A stretch of DNA of 5,669 nucleotides. Origin: Ruminococcus sp. UBA3800 (lineage in GTDB: Bacteria > Bacillota > Clostridia > Oscillospirales > Ruminococcaceae). The notes beneath the pieces are model-generated. The model was not told where the DNA came from, searched no databases, and saw only the letters and a list, made by a program, of their open reading frames with translations. Shown one piece after another: positions 1 through 4,813 of the stretch; position 1 is the first letter of the stretch, and each line of letters begins with the position of its first letter. The stretch lies in assembly GCA_002368715.1 (NCBI GenBank), contig DFEO01000108.1:1-5669 (forward strand), in the 5' to 3' direction. Made by a program: the position numbers and the translations under genes.

Positions 1-327
1 GTAAGAACTCTTGAGTGCTGCTCGGGAGACCTTGCAGACCTGAAGGTGAAGAGCTGCGATGTTGAGGCATGGAGCCCAAGACAGAAAAAGTATTTTGAGG
101 TAGGTTCCTGCTCGAACCTGGGCGATGCTCAGGCAAGGCGTCTCGGCATAAGGATAAAGGGTGCGGACGGCCAGAAATATTTCGCTCACACTCTTAATAA
201 CACTGTTGTTGCTCCGCCGAGAATGCTCATCGCATTCCTCGAGAACAACCTCAATGCGGACGGTACAGTAAACATTCCCGAGCCTCTCAGAATGTATATG
301 GGCGGTAAGGACAAGATAACAAAGTAA
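1..327 (+). CDS. serS: Seryl-tRNA synthetase, C-terminal part (5' truncated by window)
   Basis: SerRS charges tRNA-Ser with serine in the cytoplasm; it is a class II synthetase acting as a homodimer. The frame is open from base 1 and gives 108 residues before TAA. Visible family signatures are the stretch VEAWSPRQKKYFEVGSCSN, which matches the SerRS segment usually read as (Y)(D/V)xEVW.P....Y.E.SSCSN, then the class II motif 3 region AQARRLGIR with its conserved arginine. After it come the HTLNNT..APPRMLIAFLEN segment and the closing IPEPLRMYMGG found at the end of bacterial SerRS. Bacterial SerRS is about 420-430 residues, so roughly three quarters (the N-terminal coiled-coil arm and motifs 1-2) lies upstream of the window. 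A GTG at position 46 is internal and not the start. The final residues KDKITK are an ordinary short tail. Identification is near certain. Confidence 0.95.
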   Translation, partial: VRTLECCSGDLADLKVKSCDVEAWSPRQKKYFEVGSCSNLGDAQARRLGIRIKGADGQKYFAHTLNNTVVAPPRMLIAFLENNLNADGTVNIPEPLRMYMGGKDKITK

Positions 328-333
328 GCACAG

Positions 334-374
334 TTCGGGGGAGACCTAAAAAGGCCATCCCCCGAAATAGTTTT
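334..374 (+). terminator. Hairpin after serS, probable weak intrinsic terminator
   Basis: The arms TTCGGGGGA (334-342) and TCCCCCGAA (358-366) are a perfect 9-bp inverted repeat. Between them CCT (345-347) and AGG (352-354) can pair around an AAAA loop. The following tract ATAGTTTT is only four T long and interrupted, so termination is probably partial. It lies between the serS stop and the azlC ribosome binding site, so azlCD may be served by read-through from serS. Confidence 0.65.
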
Positions 375-389
375 GAGACAGGTGATAAA

Positions 390-1112
390 GTGGTAAATAA
401 TGGAAATAAAGAATTTGTCTCTGGGATAAAAGACTCGATCCCGATAGCGCTGGGCTATCTGTCGGTGTCCTTCGGCTTCGGGATAATGGCGGTGTCTTCG
501 GGGCTGACGCTGTTTCGGGCGGTGCTCATTTCTATGACCTGCCTTACCTCGGCGGGTCAGGTCGCAGGCCTTACGGTCATCACCTCGGGCGGAACGCTTC
601 CGGAAATGGCGATAGCACAGCTTATAATAAACCTTCGCTACTCCCTTATGAGCATTTCATTATCACAGAAGCTGGACGGCTCATTCGGGCTCAAAGACAG
701 ACTGATATGCTCCTTCGGCATAACAGACGAGGTCTTTGCGGTGGCATCGGGCAGGAGCAGGGAAGTAACAAAGCAGTATCTTTACGGACTTATCATAATG
801 CCGTATACAGCCTGGGCGCTGGGGACGCTTCTGGGAGCGGCGGCAGGAGAGATATTGCCTGATATGCTCAAGGCGGCGCTTGGGATAGCTATCTACGGAA
901 TGTTCACCGCTATCTTCGTGCCTGCCGCAAGAAAGGCTGTGGGCGTGCTGGCGGTGGTCCTGCTGGCAGCAGGGCTAAGCTGTGTGATAAGATATGTGCC
1001 CCTTTTCAAGGGCGTGTCCTCGGGCTTTTCGATAATAATATGTACGGTGGCAGCGGCGCTTTTCGGGGCGCTGGTGTTCCCTGTTAAAAAGGAGGAGGGG
1101 AGCGGACAATGA
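390..1112 (+). CDS. azlC: AzlC family branched-chain amino acid exporter, large subunit
   Basis: AzlC and AzlD form a two-component inner membrane exporter; in Bacillus subtilis azlCD gives 4-azaleucine resistance and the E. coli pair YgaZ/YgaH exports valine. The protein has 240 residues and several hydrophobic segments, roughly residues 15-36, 41-65, 130-152, 160-179, 183-200 and 211-230. Family signatures seen are the N-terminal GYLSVSFGFGIMA, the NLRYSLMS motif (81-88) and GITDEVFA (110-117), whose TDE..A core is typical of AzlC. The start is GTG at 390, supported by AGGTGAT at 380-386, which fits the extended anti-Shine-Dalgarno sequence at normal spacing; no better in-frame start exists. 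It overlaps azlD by 4 bases (ATGA), which indicates translational coupling. No promoter is evident in the 62 bases after serS. Substrate is inferred from the family. Confidence 0.94.
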   Translation: MVNNGNKEFVSGIKDSIPIALGYLSVSFGFGIMAVSSGLTLFRAVLISMTCLTSAGQVAGLTVITSGGTLPEMAIAQLIINLRYSLMSISLSQKLDGSFGLKDRLICSFGITDEVFAVASGRSREVTKQYLYGLIIMPYTAWALGTLLGAAAGEILPDMLKAALGIAIYGMFTAIFVPAARKAVGVLAVVLLAAGLSCVIRYVPLFKGVSSGFSIIICTVAAALFGALVFPVKKEEGSGQ

Positions 1113-1420
1113 GGTTTTATCTTCTTCTTGCAGTTATGGCAGTAGTTACCTATCTTGTCAGGATGGTCCCCTTTGTGGCGTTTCGCAAAAAAATAAGCTC
1201 AGCATTTGTGAGCAGCTTTCTTTACTATGTGCCGTATGCGGTGCTTGGTGCGATGACTGTCCCTGCGGTGTTTTATTCCACAGGCAGTGCGCTTTCGGCA
1301 GCTGTGGGCTTCGGGTGCTGTCTTGTGCCTGCATTTATGGGTAAGAGCCTTATCACTGTTGCGCTCACAGCCAGCACGGCTGCTCTTGCAGCCGAAGGGA
1401 TAATGGCGCTGATAAAATAA
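1109..1420 (+). CDS. azlD: AzlD family branched-chain amino acid exporter, small subunit
   Basis: This is the small membrane partner of AzlC. It has 103 residues, the usual size for AzlD, and is almost entirely hydrophobic, with about four membrane segments (near 3-22, 38-57, 60-78, 82-101). The family pattern is visible as TYLVRMVPF (14-22, with the conserved R18 and P21) and YVPYAVLGAMTVPAVF (40-55). The start ATG overlaps the azlC stop, and the purine-rich run GGAGGAGGGGAG (1091-1102) inside the end of azlC supplies the ribosome binding site. The tight coupling to azlC supports a 1:1 complex, as known for the family. A minus-strand frame crossing this region is a shadow of this gene. Function is inferred from family membership and the pairing. 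Confidence 0.93.
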   Translation: MRFYLLLAVMAVVTYLVRMVPFVAFRKKISSAFVSSFLYYVPYAVLGAMTVPAVFYSTGSALSAAVGFGCCLVPAFMGKSLITVALTASTAALAAEGIMALIK

Positions 1421-1450
1421 AGACAGAGCGAAAGGAAACAGTATGAGAAT

Positions 1451-1485
1451 AAAAAAGCAGCCGCCGCTGCTGTGGCGGCGCTTTT
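1451..1485 (+). terminator. Possible azlCD terminator hairpin
   Basis: An A6 tract is followed by AGC-A-GCCGCC (1456-1465), an 8-base loop, GGCGGCGCT (1474-1482) and TTT (1483-1485). The stem is 9 bp with one bulged A. The T-tract is short. It overlaps the lipoprotein-like leader, so either reading could be the reason for the sequence. Confidence 0.4.
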
Positions 1486-1528
1486 ATGCGGCGGGCTCTG
1501 TGCCTGCGGACAAAGCGGCGGCTCCCAG

Positions 1529-1583
1529 AAAAAACATAAAAACAAGCGGTATACCTTAAAATCGGTATACCGCTTTGCTGTTT
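1529..1583. terminator. Bidirectional terminator between convergent genes
   Basis: AAGCGGTATACC (1544-1555) and GGTATACCGCTT (1564-1575) form a perfect 12-bp stem with an 8-base loop. Read on the minus strand it is followed by GTTTTTATGTTTTTT (complement of 1529-1543), a good U-tract that would end the phosphoribosyltransferase transcript. On the plus strand the tail TTTGCTGTTT is weaker but could back up termination of azlCD. Confidence 0.85.
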
Positions 1584-1603
1584 GATCTTATAGCAGGATC
1601 TTA

Positions 1604-2233
1604 TCAGAGCTTTGAATAGCCGAAGCTGTTTACCAGCGCATCTACCTTCTTGCCCGACTTGCACATAGGACACTCGGCAGGCAGATAGGTGTTATAAGCA
1701 GGGAGGTCGCTGCCCTTGAAGATAGAGTGTACCTCAATGCCGTTGGACTGGTCTATTGCCGAGAATATAGCGCCGATAGCAACAAGCTTGCCGCTGTAAT
1801 ACTGGAGACAGTCAACAGCTCTGTTTATAGACTTTCCCGTGGATGCCGACGAGATGAGAAGCAGGATGTTCTTGTTCCATATCTTCTTCTGGTTGTTGTC
1901 TCTGAATATCATCTGGTTGTTTGCATTGAGCTCAGGCGTTATGACAGCTATATCGGTGCCTGCGTTTATCCCGCCCGAGGACAGGCTCTCCGCAAGGAAA
2001 GCTCCCAGTATCTCTGTGCCCTCAAGACAGATCACAGTTTCGATATGCGTCGAGGAATATGTCGTCGCAAGGTCCTTGGCAGCTTCTCTGGCCATCTTGA
2101 AGCTGGTCTTGATAGATGTCATATCTACATAGTGGTTTACATGAGAATGGTTCGTTGCAAAATGCCCCGGGATAACTCCGATAGATATCTTGCTGTTTGA
2201 GCGGGATTCTATTATCTGCTTACGGTCTTCCAT
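1604..2233 (-). CDS. Phosphoribosyltransferase-fold protein, PyrE-like, with atypical PRPP site
   Basis: The 209-residue protein resembles the orotate phosphoribosyltransferase group. SHVNHYVDMTSIKT (30-43) corresponds to the substrate-proximal segment before the first strand, VICLEGTEILGAFLAE (67-82) to the usual V.G.E..G..LA helix entry, ILLLISSASTGKS (123-135) to the PRPP-binding loop, and CPMCKSGKKVD (188-198) to the CPLCK.G tail of many clostridial PyrE-like proteins. In the PRPP loop the normally acidic pair (E/D-D) is I127-S128, while the TG of the loop (T132-G133) remains. Orotate or purine phosphoribosyl transfer therefore cannot be assumed; a regulatory or altered-substrate role is possible. 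The gene is monocistronic, with its own promoter, an AAGGAGG site 8 bases before ATG and a strong terminator. I recall similar proteins in other Clostridia, so the change may be a family trait. The gene itself is certain, the activity is not. Confidence 0.85.
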   Translation of the reverse strand: MEDRKQIIESRSNSKISIGVIPGHFATNHSHVNHYVDMTSIKTSFKMAREAAKDLATTYSSTHIETVICLEGTEILGAFLAESLSSGGINAGTDIAVITPELNANNQMIFRDNNQKKIWNKNILLLISSASTGKSINRAVDCLQYYSGKLVAIGAIFSAIDQSNGIEVHSIFKGSDLPAYNTYLPAECPMCKSGKKVDALVNSFGYSKL

Positions 2234-2241
2234 TTATAATT

Positions 2242-2248
2242 CCTCCTT
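2242..2248 (-). promoter_or_regulatory. Ribosome binding site of the phosphoribosyltransferase gene
   Basis: Read on the minus strand this is AAGGAGG, a perfect Shine-Dalgarno sequence, with 8 bases before the ATG at 2233-2231. It fixes the start of the gene. Confidence 0.9.
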
Positions 2249-2295
2249 GTGATCCTGTTTTTATATAACAGAGAAGATCTTTGTTAACATTGTAT

Positions 2296-2324
2296 ATTAT
2301 AACATATACGTCGCTATAAATCAA
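2296..2324 (-). promoter_or_regulatory. Promoter of the phosphoribosyltransferase gene
   Basis: On the minus strand the -35 TTGATT (complement of 2319-2324) is 17 bases from the -10 TATAAT (complement of 2296-2301). TGT just before the -10 makes it an extended -10. Transcription should start near 2289, leaving a leader of about 55 bases. Strong housekeeping promoter by sequence. Confidence 0.8.
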
Positions 2325-2432
2325 TAGTCTTTTGTTTAAAATTTCACAGTTTTTTCATATTATACAAAAACGCACACTCTCCTTTGTTTATTATGTCTTG
2401 TTTGGCGTGGGTGTATTTGTTGAAAATTGAGG

Positions 2433-2461
2433 TTGTAAATAAGGAAAATATTTTGTATAAT
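2433..2461 (+). promoter_or_regulatory. Promoter of the small-protein/cellulase operon
   Basis: TTGTAA (2433-2438) and a perfect TATAAT (2456-2461) are 17 bases apart. Transcription should begin near 2468. An upstream ATG at 2460 overlaps this -10 box, so it cannot be the start of the small gene; the start must be the ATG at 2529. The promoter diverges from the one at 2296-2324. Confidence 0.8.
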
Positions 2462-2497
2462 GAAAAGAAGAACGGTGCGCTTTTTGGAGCACGAAAA

Positions 2498-2518
2498 AAG
2501 GCCTAGGCCTTCGGAAGG
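2498..2518 (+). promoter_or_regulatory. Palindromic 5' leader element overlapping the ribosome binding site
   Basis: AAGGCCTAGGCCTT (2498-2511) is a perfect 14-bp palindrome in the transcribed leader. Its right end CCTT (2508-2511) can also pair with AAGG (2515-2518), part of the ribosome binding site GGAAGGGA (2513-2520). The element could be a dimeric repressor site just downstream of the start point, or part of an RNA switch covering the ribosome binding site. The structure is seen; the role is inference. Confidence 0.45.
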
Positions 2519-2528
2519 GAATGAGCAA

Positions 2529-2777
2529 ATGTTCAGACGACTGATAGTTACTGCTTTTTGCAGCGTTCTGATGCTTCTGTCTTTCCCGGTTTGCTGCTCG
2601 GCATCAGGTGCCGAGAGCACGTCCGATAGCAGCTCTGCTGAGGTGATAAGCTCGGCCGACAGCAGCAAAGCCGAGAGCAGCAGGAGCGACAGCAGCTGGA
2701 AGATATATCTCAGCATAGGCGCCGGGATAGTCATCGTTGCTGTGACGATAGGTGTTATCGCATCGAGAGATGCTTAA
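2529..2777 (+). CDS. Small secreted, serine-rich, membrane-anchored protein of unknown function
   Basis: I do not recognise a family. The 82-residue chain has three parts: a signal peptide (MFRR, hydrophobic to about residue 23, likely cleavage after SGA at residue 28), a serine/acidic linker at 29-56 in which 14 of 28 residues are serine, and a C-terminal membrane segment (about 59-78) ending in the short tail SRDA. The predicted product is a roughly 30-residue extracellular stalk held in the membrane. The start is chosen at 2529 because GGAAGGGA (2513-2520) lies 8 bases upstream and because the longer frame from 2460 begins inside the -10 box. It lies 32 bases before the cellulase gene with no terminator between, so the two are probably cotranscribed. 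That suggests a role at the cell surface with the cellulase, but nothing in the chain shows binding or catalysis. No cohesin or sortase motif is seen. Confidence 0.75.
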   Translation: MFRRLIVTAFCSVLMLLSFPVCCSASGAESTSDSSSAEVISSADSSKAESSRSDSSWKIYLSIGAGIVIVAVTIGVIASRDA

Positions 2778-2809
2778 CAGAGGTTATATTTTGAAAGGAC
2801 TGGTAAACA

Positions 2810-4531
2810 GTGAGGAAAGGAAAGATCTTGAAGGCTGTGCTCAGCGGATTGCTTTGTGCTTCAATGTCGTTATCGGCATTGACACCTGCCGTGACAGCAC
2901 AGACCTATCTTTCGGGTGCAAAGCTGCAAAAGGCTGACACCCAGGATATCCTGGCCGACATGGGGATCGGCTGGAACCTGGGAAACACGCTTGATGCAAC
3001 AGGCGGCCAGGGTGTTGATTCGGAAACATCGTGGGGATGCCCGAAAACAACACAGGCGCTCATCACGAAGGTGAAAAATCTGGGGTTCAACACGGTGAGG
3101 GTGCCTGTTTCGTGGGCAAACCACACGTCAGGCACAAATTACACTATCGACTCAGAATGGATGGACAGGGTGCAGGAGGTAGTGGATTACTGCTATAACG
3201 AGGATATGTATGTTATCCTGAATATCCACCACGATAACAAGGCGGCAGTTTCTGCCTCAGACAAGGGCTATTCGACAGATTCGCAGTATCTGACAGTTTC
3301 CGAGAAGTTTGTGAAGAGCATATGGTCACAGGTGGCAGAGAGGTTCAAGGACTATGACTATCATCTCATCTTTGAGACTCTCAATGAACCAAGGCGCATC
3401 GGTTATTACGGATCGGGCGGACAGAGCGAGTGGTGGTTCCCTGTGAACAGTCCGGACAGTAATATAAAGGACTCTATATCTACTGTCAATATCCTCAATC
3501 AGGATGCCGTTGACACTATCCGTTCGGCAGGCGGAAGCAATGCCGGAAGACTTATAATGTGCCCGGGCTATGCGGCTTCTCTTGACGGTGCGATCACACC
3601 GAACTTCAAGCTGCCGACCGATATCGAGGGCAACAAAAACAGACTGGTCGTTTCGGTCCACGGCTATGTTCCGTATAACTTTGCTATGAATGTCGGTGAC
3701 GGAAGCACCAGCACATACAGCACATCCATAAAGAACGAGCTCAAGAGCATAATGAACACGATCAAGACCAAGTTTGTTGATAATAACATCCCCGTCGTTA
3801 TGGGAGAGTTCAGCGCAACGGCTTATAAACCGGTCGCACAGCGCAAGCTCTGGGCGACCGACTATGCGACCCTCGCAAGCGGTATGAATATGCCGATCAT
3901 CCTCTGGGACAACAATGCTTTCAACAAGACCAAGGATAACGGCCAACCAAACAGCGAGTGCCACGGATATATCAACAGGGACAATAACAATTCCGTTTCC
4001 AGCGAGCAGCAGCAGGTGCTTGATAACCTTATCGCTCCGTATAAGGCGCTCGAAGAGCAAAGGGCAGCCGCACAGGTCAGCTCCTTTGAGATAGGCGCAG
4101 GCTTTACAGGAACAAAGACCGCCCAGAAAGCAGGTAAGCTGACCGTGACAGTAAAGGGTCCCGGCGGCGAGACGATAGGCACCTTTGATGCTGTTGACGC
4201 AAAGGCTCAGATAGAGGGTCAGTTTGAGGACGCAGATTATACCTTTATCTTTGAAGCTCCCAAATGTGCTTCAAAGGAGATAAAGGTAAGTATATCCGGC
4301 GGCACTCCCACAGCACAGGTGGACGAGAAGCTGAGCCTTATCGGCGATGTTAATTCCAACGATATGGTGGATACCGGGGATATCACGCTGATAAAGAAAC
4401 ATCTGAAGAAAACAGCCGTGCTTTCCGGTTATCAGGTAAAATGCGCAGACACAAAGCCGGACGGCAGGGTGGACACTCAGGATATCACAGCGATAAAGGC
4501 TCACCTCAAGGGGACCGCAAGGCTGTTCTGA
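2810..4531 (+). CDS. Secreted GH5 (subfamily 4-like) endo-beta-1,4-glucanase with C-terminal dockerin
   Basis: This is an extracellular retaining endoglucanase of 573 residues. The signal peptide runs to about residue 30 (LTPAVTA, then QTY). The GH5 barrel spans about 44-413: GWNLGNTLDA (53-62), R97 in NTVRVPV, NIHHD (138-142), the acid/base E193 in LNEP, VHGYVPY with H284 and Y286, the nucleophile E333 in MGEF, and W366 in ILWDN. All core GH5 residues are present. The order and spacing fit subfamily 4, whose members cut cellulose, lichenan, xyloglucan or glucomannan; exact specificity is not visible. Residues about 421-500 form a beta-rich module I cannot assign. Residues about 509-573 are a type I-like dockerin with two calcium loops (D513 to D524, D547 to D558). 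The start is GTG 2810, with AAAGGA at 2794-2799; it is the only start giving an intact signal peptide. It is cotranscribed with the small serine-rich gene. Confidence 0.96.
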   Translation: MRKGKILKAVLSGLLCASMSLSALTPAVTAQTYLSGAKLQKADTQDILADMGIGWNLGNTLDATGGQGVDSETSWGCPKTTQALITKVKNLGFNTVRVPVSWANHTSGTNYTIDSEWMDRVQEVVDYCYNEDMYVILNIHHDNKAAVSASDKGYSTDSQYLTVSEKFVKSIWSQVAERFKDYDYHLIFETLNEPRRIGYYGSGGQSEWWFPVNSPDSNIKDSISTVNILNQDAVDTIRSAGGSNAGRLIMCPGYAASLDGAITPNFKLPTDIEGNKNRLVVSVHGYVPYNFAMNVGDGSTSTYSTSIKNELKSIMNTIKTKFVDNNIPVVMGEFSATAYKPVAQRKLWATDYATLASGMNMPIILWDNNAFNKTKDNGQPNSECHGYINRDNNNSVSSEQQQVLDNLIAPYKALEEQRAAAQVSSFEIGAGFTGTKTAQKAGKLTVTVKGPGGETIGTFDAVDAKAQIEGQFEDADYTFIFEAPKCASKEIKVSISGGTPTAQVDEKLSLIGDVNSNDMVDTGDITLIKKHLKKTAVLSGYQVKCADTKPDGRVDTQDITAIKAHLKGTARLF

Positions 4532-4561
4532 TTTTATAAAGTTTAAAAAAATGAAACAAGA

Positions 4562-4595
4562 CTCCGCAGGACAAAGTGTTCTGCGGAGCTTTTTT
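4562..4595 (+). terminator. Strong intrinsic terminator of the cellulase operon
   Basis: CTCCGCAGGACA (4562-4573) pairs with TGTTCTGCGGAG (4577-4588) in a 12-bp stem with one G-U pair and an AAG loop, followed by C and six T (4590-4595). It separates the cellulase operon from the GH130 gene. Confidence 0.93.
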
Positions 4596-4675
4596 GTGCG
4601 CCTGACAGGCAGGGGAGAGGAAAGGTCGGTGTGAACAAAATGTTAAATTTTCGGGGAATACGATTACATTCAAAT

Positions 4676-4689
4676 TTTAAACGTTTTCA
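4676..4689 (+). promoter_or_regulatory. cre-like / LacI-family operator upstream of GH130 gene
   Basis: TTTAAACGTTTTCA agrees with the catabolite-responsive consensus TGNAANCGNWWWCA at every fixed position except the second (T for G). Its centre AAACGTTT is a perfect 8-bp palindrome around CG, as is usual for LacI/CcpA-family sites. It ends 15 bases before the -35 box of the GH130 promoter, so binding could affect transcription in either direction. The regulator is not encoded in the window. Confidence 0.5.
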
Positions 4690-4704
4690 GGGGTTTTAGG
4701 GGGC

Positions 4705-4735
4705 TTGCAAAAAAAATAAAAGTGTGTTTTAATAT
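4705..4735 (+). promoter_or_regulatory. Promoter of the GH130 gene
   Basis: TTGCAA (4705-4710) is followed after 17 bases by TTTAAT (4728-4733), or after 19 bases by the better -10 TAATAT (4730-4735). A start near 4740 is expected, giving a leader of about 73 bases. The surrounding A/T-rich tract supports a promoter. Confidence 0.6.
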
Positions 4736-4739
4736 AAGA

Positions 4740-4787
4740 GACAGAAAAAGCGATAACGGACTGAACGAAAAAATGAGTCCGGCTGTC
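4740..4787 (+). promoter_or_regulatory. Structured 5' leader of the GH130 transcript
   Basis: GACAG (4740-4744) pairs with CTGTC (4783-4787), and inside it CGGACT (4757-4762) pairs with AGTCCG (4776-4781). The nested stems would begin almost at the predicted 5' end of the mRNA and stop before the ribosome binding site. A stabilising 5' hairpin is the simplest reading; I recognise no riboswitch class. Confidence 0.4.
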
Positions 4788-4813
4788 AGAAATAATGAAA
4801 GGTGGATCATACT

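Larger units (their letters stand above)
1443..1585 (+). pseudogene. Frame-broken lipoprotein leader remnant
   Basis: A start signal is well formed: AAAGGA at 1431-1436 and ATG at 1443, six bases apart. As read, the frame gives 38 codons (MRIKKQPPLLW..., stop 1557-1559) with no recognisable character. If one A is added to the A6 tract at 1451-1456, the frame becomes MRIKK followed by AAAAAVAALLCGGLCACGQ and SGGSQKKHKN, ending at TGA 1583-1585. That is a textbook lipoprotein signal: basic N-terminus, Ala/Leu core, a candidate lipobox LCAC and a Gly/Ser-rich start of the mature chain. The mature part would be only about 25 residues and its last codons lie in the downstream terminator hairpin, so the original gene was probably also truncated. 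Alternatives are a tiny intact lipoprotein with a sequencing error in the homopolymer, or chance coding in a GC-rich terminator hairpin (1456-1485). Confidence 0.45.

Noticed and set aside
390..1112. azlC as a transferred gene because of its GC-rich codon choice
   Set aside because: It uses more GCG, CTG and GGG than the GH130 gene, but the latter looks optimised for high expression. Ordinary expression-level codon bias explains this, and no mobile element borders the gene.
1727..2200. Plus-strand open frame of 157 codons opposite the phosphoribosyltransferase
   Set aside because: The minus-strand gene has promoter, ribosome binding site, fold motifs and terminator. The plus frame has none of these.
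2460..2528. N-terminal extension of the serine-rich protein from ATG 2460
   Set aside because: This ATG overlaps the -10 box TATAAT of the operon promoter and has no ribosome binding site. The extension would also put a charged, non-signal stretch before the signal peptide.
3326..4060. A 244-codon open frame on the minus strand
   Set aside because: It is antisense to the GH5 catalytic domain, which carries all catalytic residues in the plus frame; no promoter or ribosome binding site supports it.
4600..4610. Short inverted repeat GCCTGACAGGC after the cellulase terminator
   Set aside because: It is only 5 bp per arm around a single base, with no nearby promoter element; it can easily occur by chance.
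4631..4699. A 22-codon frame starting at GTG 4631 after a purine-rich run
   Set aside because: It lies after the cellulase terminator and upstream of the GH130 promoter, so it is probably not transcribed. It also overlaps the cre-like site and its residues show no character.
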